This document shows, piece after piece, positions 1 through 7,084 of a stretch of DNA of 30,743 nucleotides. How positions within the stretch are numbered: the first letter of the stretch is position 1; each line of letters opens with the position of its first letter. The notes beneath the pieces are model-generated. The model ran no database searches. It had not been told where the DNA came from and saw nothing but the letters and a program-made list of their open reading frames with translations. The stretch is from a virus, in IMG/VR virus record IMGVR_UViG_3300047352_000036, positions 1-30,743 of that record; one strand, written 5' to 3'. Made by a program: the position numbers and the translations under genes.

Positions 1-191
1 ACATGGTCGGGGTAGGGGGGGGGTAGCAGATGGAAGGTTCGGGGGCGGTCGACTATCACGGTTCCATGGGGGACTAGCCAGTCTCTACAACGAGATTTTG
101 ACGCCCCCCATAGGGCAGGGGGGGAGCAACTTTAGAGGGGGGGGGCGGTCTTTCTGAGAGTACCCACCCGAAAAACATAGGGACATTGCAA
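1..191. other. Non-coding G-tract-rich leader
   Basis: No convincing gene lies here. The stretch has G runs of nine bases at 15-23, seven at 118-124 and nine at 137-145, and one C run at 104-109. The 10-mer gggggcggtc occurs twice, at 41-50 and 141-150, exactly 100 bases apart. The segment 102-109 (cgcccccc) can pair with 140-147 or, with one base less, with 41-47, so two alternative hairpins are possible. It lies upstream of the packaging genes. A pac/cos-type or G-quadruplex role is conceivable but unsupported, and long G runs are also where sequencing and assembly errors collect. Confidence 0.5.
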
Positions 192-446
192 ATGACAAAG
201 CCAAGAAAGGGAAAAGCCAAGGTAAAAGTCACTTCCAGCGGCAAAAAGGTCTCCTACGGGCAGGCTGGGAAGGCAAAAGACGGCGGCTCACGGGTACGGG
301 CGGGCACAAAGAAGGGAGATAGCTACTGCGCTCGCAGTCTTGGGATCAAAAAGCGCCTATCCAAGAAGAAACAGAACGATCCGAACACCCCAAATAACCT
401 GTCGCGGAAGCGGTGGAAGTGTAAGGGGGCCAAATCTACGAAATGA
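192..446 (+). CDS. Small basic DUF6321-like phage protein
   Basis: An 84-residue, strongly basic protein. The N-terminal half is a lysine-rich tail that looks disordered. The C-terminal half carries the motif GDSYCARSLGIKKR followed by DPNTPNNLSRKRWKC. This pairing is common in small proteins of marine phages and resembles what databases call DUF6321; I give that name from memory. The charge suggests nucleic-acid binding, but no function is established. I chose ATG 192 over the in-frame TTG at 186 because aggga at 179-183 sits about eight bases before 192. The stop overlaps the next start (ATGA at 443-446), so the two are probably translationally coupled. No terminase small subunit is recognisable in the window; this protein is a weak candidate only by position and charge. 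Confidence 0.8.
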   Translation: MTKPRKGKAKVKVTSSGKKVSYGQAGKAKDGGSRVRAGTKKGDSYCARSLGIKKRLSKKKQNDPNTPNNLSRKRWKCKGAKSTK

Positions 447-574
447 AGCCGGTAGAGGACATCATCGTGAAGATCGTGATCGCTACGTTGCTACTACCGT
501 GCTTTGCGGTGTTCGTTCTGCTGGGTTGCGCTGACTTCCCAAACTTCTGCATGAGGTTTCTGATAGGAATATGA
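443..574 (+). CDS. 43-residue membrane-anchored mini-protein
   Basis: A short frame of 43 residues that overlaps the previous stop as ATGA. It starts MKPVEDIIVKIVIATLLLPC, continues through a hydrophobic stretch to about residue 28, and ends FPNFCMRFLIGI. One transmembrane helix or signal anchor is likely. LLGC at residues 26-29 loosely resembles a lipobox but lies far from the start. There is an aaggggg tract about 14 bases upstream, so translation would mostly depend on coupling. Small membrane proteins in phage late regions are often lysis or exclusion factors; nothing here decides between them. It could also be a chance frame, hence the modest confidence. Confidence 0.5.
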   Translation: MKPVEDIIVKIVIATLLLPCFAVFVLLGCADFPNFCMRFLIGI

Positions 575-751
575 CCTTTCAGATGCCAATTCACTATACA
601 AAACGCCAATCAGTGGTTAGGTTGGATTCATATTGCCCCCTAGAAGGCTCCAGAGACGACGATAAGGCCCTCCCCTTGGGCTTCCCTCTCCCCGAAACAT
701 CGTTTGTCCTGCGCCTTTCTAGGGGGCTTCTATAGAAACTAGGGGAAAACC
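575..751. other. Intergenic region with structured element
   Basis: This 177-base gap separates the first two small genes from the lipoprotein gene. No coding frame is credible. It holds the nested stem-loop at 635-727, described separately, and ends with the ribosome binding site agggg (741-745) of the lipoprotein gene. A TATACA sequence at 595-600 resembles a -10 box, but no acceptable -35 box lies 16-18 bases upstream, so I do not call a promoter. Confidence 0.6.
635..727 (+). promoter_or_regulatory. Long nested stem-loop (candidate structured RNA)
   Basis: Read by eye, 635-648 (gccccctagaaggc) pairs with 713-727 over 14 base pairs with one bulged T at 716. Inside it, 651-653 (cag) pairs with 709-711 (ctg). 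Then 655-663 (gacgacgat) pairs with 699-708 over nine pairs including one G-U and one bulge. A small hairpin, 664-670 with 678-683, caps part of the loop. The result is an almost continuous stem of about 26 pairs plus the apical hairpin. No T run follows, so it is not a standard intrinsic terminator. Long interrupted hairpins like this recall RNase III processing sites of T7-like phages; a leader element or small RNA is also possible. Function is inference. Confidence 0.55.
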
Positions 752-1555
752 ATGAAAAAACTAGGGTTATTTTTAGCGGTATTGGCGGTAACTGGGTGCG
801 CTTCCACGAATACGGAGTATTACGCGGCGGTGCAGAAGACGGCTGAAGCAAATGCCATGGCGAACAAGGCCAAGTTTGATGCCTTGTCAGCTATCGCGTC
901 ATCCGGAGATGGGCAGGCGGCAAGCGCGGCGGTGATGGCTTTGGCCCTGACTCAAACCCAGAATGTCGCGCCAATGCCCCAGCAGTCTCAGGCATTGCAG
1001 TGGGCATCCATTCTCGCCACTCCGGTGACCAGCTTGGGCATGATGTGGATGCAGGCTGACTCCGCGAAAACCATGGCTCGGTACAACTCACAGGTTGATC
1101 TGGCTCGCATCGATGCTGACGCCACGACTCAGCAGGCGCTCTACGGGTCATTCGTTGATTCTGCGGCGGCTGGTTATGAGGCGATGGGCAACATTGACTA
1201 CACCCCGTTCGTAGATGGCATGGTCAGTCTCGGCACTACAGGCATGGATAACCTCACGACCCTCGGCACCGCTGGGTTCGATGCTAATACGACAATTGCC
1301 ACTAACGGCATGAATAACCTTTACGGCCTTGGCACTAACGGCTTTACAAACCTTGTCACGCTTGGCAACAACGGCATCGACTCCGTTGAGAACATGGGCA
1401 TCCAAGGTCTGATTGGAATTCGAGCCAACACCGCTGATTGGCTCACCTACTCAACAGCTAGAGATGGCATTTGGAAAGACATCTTAGCCACAGAGCAAAG
1501 CGGCTGTGTAGTGACAACCAACGCCAGCGACCAAATCATTGTGACCTGCAACTAA
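752..1555 (+). CDS. Lipoprotein with six hendecapeptide repeats
   Basis: A 267-residue predicted lipoprotein. It begins MKKLGLFLAVLAVTGCAS, a charged start, hydrophobic core and lipobox VTGC with the acylated cysteine at 16. Residues 30-140 are Ala/Gln-rich and probably helical. Residues 158-223 are six consecutive 11-residue units, such as VSLGTTGMDNL, TTLGTAGFDAN and YGLGTNGFTNL, with a conserved Gly at unit position 7 and hydrophobic residues at positions 3, 8 and 11. The C-terminus carries two cysteines (SGCVV and VTC) that could form a disulfide. The ribosome binding site is agggg at 741-745. Phage lipoproteins can block superinfection or act in lysis, but I recognise no family. It could be a virion or host-envelope protein. 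A structured element lies immediately upstream. Confidence 0.85.
   Translation: MKKLGLFLAVLAVTGCASTNTEYYAAVQKTAEANAMANKAKFDALSAIASSGDGQAASAAVMALALTQTQNVAPMPQQSQALQWASILATPVTSLGMMWMQADSAKTMARYNSQVDLARIDADATTQQALYGSFVDSAAAGYEAMGNIDYTPFVDGMVSLGTTGMDNLTTLGTAGFDANTTIATNGMNNLYGLGTNGFTNLVTLGNNGIDSVENMGIQGLIGIRANTADWLTYSTARDGIWKDILATEQSGCVVTTNASDQIIVTCN
1223..1420 (+). repeat. Six 33-bp in-frame coding repeats
   Basis: These bases encode residues 158-223 of the lipoprotein as six units of 11 residues. The DNA keeps recurring words such as ctcggca/cttggca and actaacggc, but the units have diverged. Selection therefore appears to hold the protein pattern, with old duplication as the likely origin. The regular period suggests a repetitive fold such as a beta-solenoid or an amphipathic helix; which one cannot be told by eye. 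Confidence 0.75.
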
Positions 1556-1564
1556 GGGCTGTAC

Positions 1565-1978
1565 ATGATTACGCTGAAGCGTTTTGCGTACCACCCCGAG
1601 GGTACGTTGGGACTCATGCAAGTTCCGAATCACAAACTGAGCTTGTTCTATACGGTGGAGCGCCCATGGTTGGGTAACGCTCCATTCTTATCCTGCATCC
1701 CTGAAGGGGAGTATTCCATGGTCTGGAAGCGCTCCCCCAAGTTTGACTGGTGTTACGAGATAGAAAACGTAAAGGGCCGGTCACACATTCTCTTCCATGT
1801 CGCGAACTTCCCTGAAGAAATCGAAGGATGCATAGGGGTAGGCATGTCGCTAATGGGAGATCGAATCGCCGTAGCAGAATCCCGAAAAGGGATCGAGGCG
1901 TTCCATGAAGCCACTGGGGGGAACCAATGGCGGCTAAAAATCGTCAATGCGCCACTTGCGGCGTTACAAAGCCTCTAG
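1565..1978 (+). CDS. DUF5675-like protein
   Basis: A 137-residue protein with no signal peptide or membrane segment. The N-terminus (ITLKRFAYHPEGTLGLM), the motif FYTVERPWLGN near residues 28-38, CIPEGEY at 44-50, and the stretch ILFHVANFPEEIEGCIGVG at about 75-93 match my memory of the DUF5675 family of phage proteins. The His followed by a Gly-Cys-Ile motif recalls L,D-transpeptidase-type sites, so a cell-wall-related job is possible, but that is inference and no enzyme activity is established. The start follows an aaggg tract ten bases after the lipoprotein stop. The last 52 bases are also the start of the HNH gene in another frame, an unusually long overlap. No other endolysin candidate appears in the window. 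Confidence 0.75.
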   Translation: MITLKRFAYHPEGTLGLMQVPNHKLSLFYTVERPWLGNAPFLSCIPEGEYSMVWKRSPKFDWCYEIENVKGRSHILFHVANFPEEIEGCIGVGMSLMGDRIAVAESRKGIEAFHEATGGNQWRLKIVNAPLAALQSL

Positions 1979-2394
1979 ATGAATTTCCGCTTCACGGAAG
2001 AGGGGATTACAGAAAGCGTGTTTGCAGTCCCTGTCACAGAGCGAAGCAGGAGACTTACAAGTCTGCGAGTCCAGAGGCTTATCTATTTAGTCGGCTAAAC
2101 AACAAGGCCCGCAAGGTATCGGTAAGCATCACCAAGGAAGACATTCGGGTGATGTGGGATTCGCAACAGGGAAAGTGCGCCGTTACGGGGATGCACATGA
2201 CTTACTACCCCCGCCGGATGAGGGATTCCACGGGGCTAAACGCATCGATAGACAGGCTCGACCAGAGCAAAGGCTACGAAAAGGGCAACGTCAGGCTGGT
2301 CTGCTACAGGGTAAATCTTATGCGTCACTCGGGGGAGGACGCTGACTTGCTGTGGTGGTGCAAGCAAATCATTGAGGGGATAGAGGGTGAATGA
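1927..2394 (+). CDS. HNH-type zinc-binding endonuclease
   Basis: A 155-residue protein. The N-terminus has two CxxC pairs, CATC (residues 8-11) and CSPC (33-36), typical of a small zinc ribbon. The C-terminal half reads GKCAVTGMHM and then ASIDRLDQSKGYEKGNVRLV with a final CYRVNLMRH, the HNH-like pattern seen in phage endonucleases. Start 1927 is preferred because the first cysteine pair comes right after it and gggggg precedes it. Its position just upstream of the terminase matches phages where an HNH nuclease stimulates terminase cutting, as known for HK97 gp74; a homing endonuclease is the alternative. Its start overlaps the previous gene by 52 bases and its stop overlaps the terminase start by eight. 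Confidence 0.85.
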   Translation: MAAKNRQCATCGVTKPLDEFPLHGRGDYRKRVCSPCHRAKQETYKSASPEAYLFSRLNNKARKVSVSITKEDIRVMWDSQQGKCAVTGMHMTYYPRRMRDSTGLNASIDRLDQSKGYEKGNVRLVCYRVNLMRHSGEDADLLWWCKQIIEGIEGE

Positions 2395-3976
2395 CGATCA
2401 GTTAATGGAGGCCGCGAAAGTCTTCAAGAAAGATTTTCCGGTCTACGCCAAGAACGTCTTGAAGGTCGTGAACAAGGAGGGCGAGCAGGTTCCGTTCCGC
2501 CTCAACGACGGTCAGAAGATGGTTCACCAGCAACTGGAACAGCAACTCAAGGAGCAGGGAAAGATACGCGCTCTGATCCTGAAAGCACGACAGGTAGGGA
2601 TCTCAACGTATGTGGAAGGTCGATTCTTCTGGAAAATTACACAGACACGCAACGCCAATGCGTTCGTTCTTTCGCACCTTGCGGAGTCTACTAACGCGAT
2701 TTTTAACATGGTGCGTTCGTTCTACGACGGCGTTCCTCACGAAGCTTTCAAGCCGAAGCTCAGTAGTCAGAGTGCCGCCACCCTTGTCTTCGACGAGATC
2801 AACTCGCGCTACCGAGTGGGTACGGCACGATCAACTCAGACAGGGCGAGGACAGACTAACCGCTTTGTCCATGGCTCGGAGGTCGCCTTCTACCCGCAGG
2901 GCGCGGACATCGTAGCCGGTTTGCTCCAGACGGTAGGCGGTAACGGTAGCGAGGTGATCCTCGAATCTACTGCGAACGGTGCTGGTGGCTGGTTCTATGA
3001 CCAAGTCATGAAGTCCCTGCGCGGGGAAACCGACTGGATTACCTGCTTTGTTCCTTGGTTTGCCATGTCTGAGTACCGCGCCAAGGTGCGTCCGTACTTC
3101 GAGCGCACCAAGGATGAGGAGCAACTGGCGGCTAAATACGGGTTAGATGATGAGCAACTCCAGTTCCGCCGCAACAAAATGGACGAGCTAGGCGGTCATG
3201 ACCTGTTTAAGCAGGAGTATCCGACCACTGCGGTAGAGGCTTTCCTCACTTCGGGCCGCTGTTTCGTAGAGGACGATGTCCTCGCAGACGCCGAAAGGGA
3301 GTGTTACTCCGCCGATTTCATTGGGGAGTTCCGCAGTGATGGCATGTCAGAGCGCAGTTCTGGCCCATATCGGGAGTGGTATGCGCCCAACCCAGACGAT
3401 TCCTACGTCATTGGGGTGGATGTGGCAGAGGGCTTGGCCTACGGGGACTACTCTGTAGCGCAAGTGCTCGACTCACGCGGCAGGCAAGTTGCTTGCTATC
3501 ACGGGCACATCGACCCGTGGGAGTGGGGCAACACCGTGGCCATGATCGCGAAGCGGTACAACACGGCCTATGTCATTGTCGAAAGAAACAACCACGGGCT
3601 GACAACGCTCCGCCGCCTACAAGAATTGAACTACCCGTCGCTGTTTGTTGAAAGCTCAGTTGACGGTGCTTATGGAGACCGCATGACGAAGCGCGGCGGT
3701 TTCCTGACAACGAGTAAGACCAAGCCATTAATCATCGACAACCTTGCCGCACTACTTCGGCAACGTGATTCAGGCATTGCTGACCTTGAGTTAATCAAGG
3801 AACTTCGCACCTATGTCATTGATGAAAAAGGGGCTACCAATGCGCAAAACGGCTGTTATGATGATCGTGTGATGGCGTTTGCCATTGCCCTCCATGGATT
3901 GGCTTCTATGCCGCGACCCAAGAGTTTTCCGGTCGCAAGGCGCTTCAAAACTGTTGATACCGTGGCGGGCTGGTAA
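2387..3976 (+). CDS. terL: Terminase large subunit
   Basis: A 529-residue DNA packaging motor. The ATPase domain has the Walker A-type motif KARQVGIST at residues 66-74 and the Walker B/catalytic acid in VILEST (E193). The RNase H-like nuclease domain shows the expected acids: VIGVDVAEG (D345), VIVERNN (E399) and YDDRVMA (D492/D493). Length is usual for the family. The start is GTG at 2387, placed seven bases after gagggg; the nearby ATG at 2391 is out of frame. ATG 2405 is an in-frame alternative. The protein cuts concatemeric DNA and pumps it into the prohead through the portal, which is the next gene (TAATG overlap). No small subunit is recognised nearby. Confidence 0.97.
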   Translation: MNDDQLMEAAKVFKKDFPVYAKNVLKVVNKEGEQVPFRLNDGQKMVHQQLEQQLKEQGKIRALILKARQVGISTYVEGRFFWKITQTRNANAFVLSHLAESTNAIFNMVRSFYDGVPHEAFKPKLSSQSAATLVFDEINSRYRVGTARSTQTGRGQTNRFVHGSEVAFYPQGADIVAGLLQTVGGNGSEVILESTANGAGGWFYDQVMKSLRGETDWITCFVPWFAMSEYRAKVRPYFERTKDEEQLAAKYGLDDEQLQFRRNKMDELGGHDLFKQEYPTTAVEAFLTSGRCFVEDDVLADAERECYSADFIGEFRSDGMSERSSGPYREWYAPNPDDSYVIGVDVAEGLAYGDYSVAQVLDSRGRQVACYHGHIDPWEWGNTVAMIAKRYNTAYVIVERNNHGLTTLRRLQELNYPSLFVESSVDGAYGDRMTKRGGFLTTSKTKPLIIDNLAALLRQRDSGIADLELIKELRTYVIDEKGATNAQNGCYDDRVMAFAIALHGLASMPRPKSFPVARRFKTVDTVAGW

Positions 3977-5961
3977 TGGACGAACTCTCACAAGAGGGCG
4001 TCGGGTTTGACGTTGAAAACCCTGACGGCACTCAAGATATCGAACTTCAATCGCTTGGTGCAAGGCTTATGTCCTTGTTCACTGAGTACAAAGACGCTCG
4101 CAGAGAAACTGAAGATGAGTGGATCAAAGATCTGCGTCAGTTCTCTGGGCAATACGACCCTGACACTCTTGCCCGCTTGAGCGAAGCTTCTGGCTCGCGA
4201 AGCAAGGTCTTTGTTGGTCTCACCCGAACGAAAGTTATGGCCGCATACAGCAGGCTTGTTGACCTGTTGTTTCAGAGTAGTGACGCATTTTTTGGCATAA
4301 AGCCTACGCCTCGCCCCAGCATCAACCCGCTGAAGCGGCAAGAGATGCAACAGATGTTGGTTCAAAACATCATACAGCTTGGGCAGGGACAGCCAGAGGA
4401 GGTCATCCGTCAGGTTCTCGCTGAGAACGAACAGCGGATTGAGGAAGGACTCAAAGAGCAAGAAGAGCGTCTTGCAATGATGGCTTCTGAGGAGATGCAG
4501 AAGGACATCGAAGACCAGCTTATCGAAGAGAATACCGAGCAGAAAATGAAGGAGGCCATCCTTGAGGCCTGCATTTTTGGCTCCGGCGCTATTAAGTCTG
4601 GAACAGTAAAGATTGACCGCACTCAAGCGTATCAGCGCATGGAAGATGAGATGGGGCGCTCTAGCTACGCAATGGTTATGGCGGAGAAAGCGGTTCCCGA
4701 GATTGAGTCAGTATCAATCTTTGACCTGTACCCAGACCCATTCTGTACCAGCTTAGAAGATTGCTCCGGAATGTTCCGCCGCCACATCTTGACGCGCCGC
4801 CAGTTCCGAGAGTTGGCAGATACGCCTAACTTCGACTCAGAAATCATTCTTGCCACCTTGCGCGATAGGCGAAATGGAAACCATGAAGAGGAAGATCACG
4901 AACGGACTCGCCGCGAAATTGCTGGCATTGTGGATCATGGTGATTCCCATCGGTTCGAGCTACTGGAGTTCTGGGGGTCTATTGACGGATATGATCTTCA
5001 GGACGTGGGAGTCGAGCTACCGGAGGGTGCAGACCCCAGTCAGGATTTCGACGCGAACGTATGGATTGTCTCGGGTAAGGTTATTAAGGCGTCTTTGAAC
5101 CCAATCAAAGGCTACCGAATCCCGTACAACATCTTCCCCTATGAGCGCACACCCCACCAATTCTGGGGTGTAGGGGTGCCCCGCATGATGCGCGACTCAC
5201 AGCAGACCATGAACGCGGCTACCCGCATCTGGCTGGACAATATGGCTCTGTCCTCGGGGCCAATGGTCGAGGTAAACACTGACCTTCTCGCGGCGGGTGA
5301 GGATCCAACCGATCTTCATCCGTGGCGAGTTTTTTTACGGTCGGGCGGAGACGGTTCAATGCCGGCGGTCAGGTACTACCAGCCTGTCGCCAACGCTAAT
5401 GGCCTGAACCAGATCATCGAAATTTTTCGGCGCTTCGCGGATGAAACAACATCGCTCCCGTCGTATACGCACGGTGAGCAAACGAAGAGCCTGAATAAGA
5501 CGGCGACAGGTATTTCAATGTTGATGGGGGCGGCTAATGTCGCGCTTAAAAGCACCATCAAAAACATTGACGATTTCCTTATTCGCCCTATGATTGAATC
5601 ATTGTTCCACTTCAATATGGAGTTCGGAACAAATGAGCGAGCCAAAGGCGATCTCAAGATCGTCGCTCGCGGTAGCACCGCACTTGTGCAGAAAGAAGTG
5701 CAGAGCCAGAGACTCCTTCAATTCCTCTCTCTGGTTTCAAATCCAATGGACTCTCAGCTAGTTGATCGAGGCAAGCTCCTGCGTGACATCGCGCAGAGCA
5801 TGGACATCGATCCTAGTGACGTTATCAAGTCTGAGGAACAGTTAATTGCCGAACAACAAGCGTTACTACAGCAAGAACAAATGCTCGCCGCGTCAGGCGC
5901 GGGCGATCAAGGTGCTGTCCCTGACGGAGGAATGGCCCCTCCTAATGGAGTTGTTGGCTGA
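3976..5961 (+). CDS. Portal protein
   Basis: A 661-residue protein that should form the dodecameric ring at the packaging vertex, through which DNA enters and to which the adaptors bind. Between about residues 120 and 200 there is a long charged helical insert rich in Glu and Gln. The segment around residue 505 (SLNKTATGISMLMGAA) and the preceding SLPSYTHGEQ are typical of large portals in marine podoviruses. The C-terminus is Gln-rich then Gly/Pro-rich (PDGGMAPPNGVVG), a common portal tail. It is large, comparable with T7-like and P22-like portals. The start overlaps the terminase stop (TAATG). The end overlaps the next small gene by 17 bases. Confidence 0.93.
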   Translation: MDELSQEGVGFDVENPDGTQDIELQSLGARLMSLFTEYKDARRETEDEWIKDLRQFSGQYDPDTLARLSEASGSRSKVFVGLTRTKVMAAYSRLVDLLFQSSDAFFGIKPTPRPSINPLKRQEMQQMLVQNIIQLGQGQPEEVIRQVLAENEQRIEEGLKEQEERLAMMASEEMQKDIEDQLIEENTEQKMKEAILEACIFGSGAIKSGTVKIDRTQAYQRMEDEMGRSSYAMVMAEKAVPEIESVSIFDLYPDPFCTSLEDCSGMFRRHILTRRQFRELADTPNFDSEIILATLRDRRNGNHEEEDHERTRREIAGIVDHGDSHRFELLEFWGSIDGYDLQDVGVELPEGADPSQDFDANVWIVSGKVIKASLNPIKGYRIPYNIFPYERTPHQFWGVGVPRMMRDSQQTMNAATRIWLDNMALSSGPMVEVNTDLLAAGEDPTDLHPWRVFLRSGGDGSMPAVRYYQPVANANGLNQIIEIFRRFADETTSLPSYTHGEQTKSLNKTATGISMLMGAANVALKSTIKNIDDFLIRPMIESLFHFNMEFGTNERAKGDLKIVARGSTALVQKEVQSQRLLQFLSLVSNPMDSQLVDRGKLLRDIAQSMDIDPSDVIKSEEQLIAEQQALLQQEQMLAASGAGDQGAVPDGGMAPPNGVVG

Positions 5962-6130
5962 GCGATTGGCTGATTCCCAGACAAAATTAGAGTCTGCGGA
6001 TAAAGATAATTTTAGGTTCGAGCAGGGTCGGGTGGCAGAGCTACGCGATGCGCTTGAGCTAGAACAGGCCGCAGAAGCGGTTATCGAAGCTGAGCGGGCG
6101 CTACGAGTGCGACCACCCAGCATTGACTGA
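5945..6130 (+). CDS. Small helical protein after portal
   Basis: A 61-residue acidic protein, MELLAERLADSQTKLESADK onward, then EQGRVAELRDALELEQAAEA, ending VRPPSID. Heptad-like spacing suggests a coiled coil. I chose ATG 5945, with ggagg 14 bases upstream (5926-5930). An in-frame GTG at 5912 would add 11 residues, and a TTG at 5846 would make a 94-residue form deeply overlapping the portal; both look less likely. It sits between portal and scaffold, where podoviruses often encode a short uncharacterised head protein. No family is recognised. Confidence 0.65.
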   Translation: MELLAERLADSQTKLESADKDNFRFEQGRVAELRDALELEQAAEAVIEAERALRVRPPSID

Positions 6131-6156
6131 CGGACACCCCTAACAGGAACCGGAAG

Positions 6157-7056
6157 ATGAAAGTAGATCCAGCGAAACTTGAAGCGGAAGCACAGGAGTT
6201 AATGGCCCAACTGAAAGGTGAAGTTCCGGCCCCTCAAGAAGAGGAAACGCCAGAGGAAGTTCAGCTAGAGGTTGACCTAGAGGCACCCGAAGAGCCATCG
6301 GAAACTGCCCAAGAAACTGTGGAGGCTCCCGTTGAGGACGAGCGCGGCGAATTGTCCGATACGGAGTTAGCGATTAAGAAGGCTGACGAACGCTACAAGA
6401 ACGCACAAAGGAAGATGACTCAGGCGACCACTGAGGCTAAAGAACTGCGACGTGCTAACGAGCAGGTAATGGCCGAGTTAGGTGAACTGAAGCGTCAGCT
6501 TGCAGAGAAAGACGTCGATCTGGAGAAGTTGAAGCAAGTCAGGGAAGAGTACCCAGACTTAGCGGCACCAATTTTGGATCAGATGGAAAGGACGCAAGCA
6601 CAAGTTGCCGAAACCAATGCCGAGCTTGAAGAACTCCGGCAGATGCGGAAGCAGGAACAGATTGATCTTGCTCAAGCCGAACACATGGCCCGCATTAGGG
6701 AAGCGCACCCTGATTTGGACGACATCGTTCAATCAGGAGACTGGGCTGACTGGCTGGAGATACAGGACGCAAATGTTCAGAACTGGCTTGAAGCCGGTTC
6801 ATCGAACGATGTAAACGCGGCTCTGTATAAGTTCAAGAGCGACATGGGATTCGGACAACCGACGCCGCAAGAGCGGGTACTGGAGAAGGCGAAAGCGGCG
6901 GCAGAGCCAAAGCTCCCTAAATCCAGAAAGCCCGATACTGGTGCTGGACAAACTGTCTGGTCTGCGGCGGACATCAAGCGGATGTCGCTTCGAGATTTTG
7001 AGGCGAACCAAGATGCACTGATGGATGCGTGGAGGCAGGGCAAGATCCAGCGTTAA
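6157..7056 (+). CDS. Capsid scaffolding protein
   Basis: A 299-residue, very acidic and highly helical protein immediately before the major capsid protein, the usual place for the scaffold. Residues 1-70 are rich in Glu and Pro and likely disordered. Residues 70-185 form a long coiled coil (for example RKMTQATTEAKELRRANEQV). Residues 185-225 contain a compact segment with several Trp residues (GDWADWLEIQDANVQNWLEA). The C-terminus is basic and short (DAWRQGKIQR), as expected of the part that contacts coat subunits. It would direct prohead assembly and then leave. A ggaac/ggaag site lies just before ATG 6157. Called by composition and context, since scaffolds diverge strongly. Confidence 0.88.
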   Translation: MKVDPAKLEAEAQELMAQLKGEVPAPQEEETPEEVQLEVDLEAPEEPSETAQETVEAPVEDERGELSDTELAIKKADERYKNAQRKMTQATTEAKELRRANEQVMAELGELKRQLAEKDVDLEKLKQVREEYPDLAAPILDQMERTQAQVAETNAELEELRQMRKQEQIDLAQAEHMARIREAHPDLDDIVQSGDWADWLEIQDANVQNWLEAGSSNDVNAALYKFKSDMGFGQPTPQERVLEKAKAAAEPKLPKSRKPDTGAGQTVWSAADIKRMSLRDFEANQDALMDAWRQGKIQR

Positions 7057-7084
7057 TACAACTCTTGCATAGAGGTATTTAACA

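Noticed and set aside
572-600. Promoter with TATACA at 595-600
   Set aside because: The -10-like box is fair, but no -35 box of acceptable quality lies 16-18 bases upstream.
3988-4626. Long minus-strand open frame (212 residues) inside the portal gene
   Set aside because: It lies wholly antisense to a convincing portal gene, has no ribosome site of note, and its protein is of low quality with no recognisable motif.
5846-5944. Longer start (TTG 5846 or GTG 5912) for the small gene after the portal
   Set aside because: These would overlap the portal end by up to 116 bases without a clear ribosome site; ATG 5945 is simpler, though GTG 5912 cannot be excluded.
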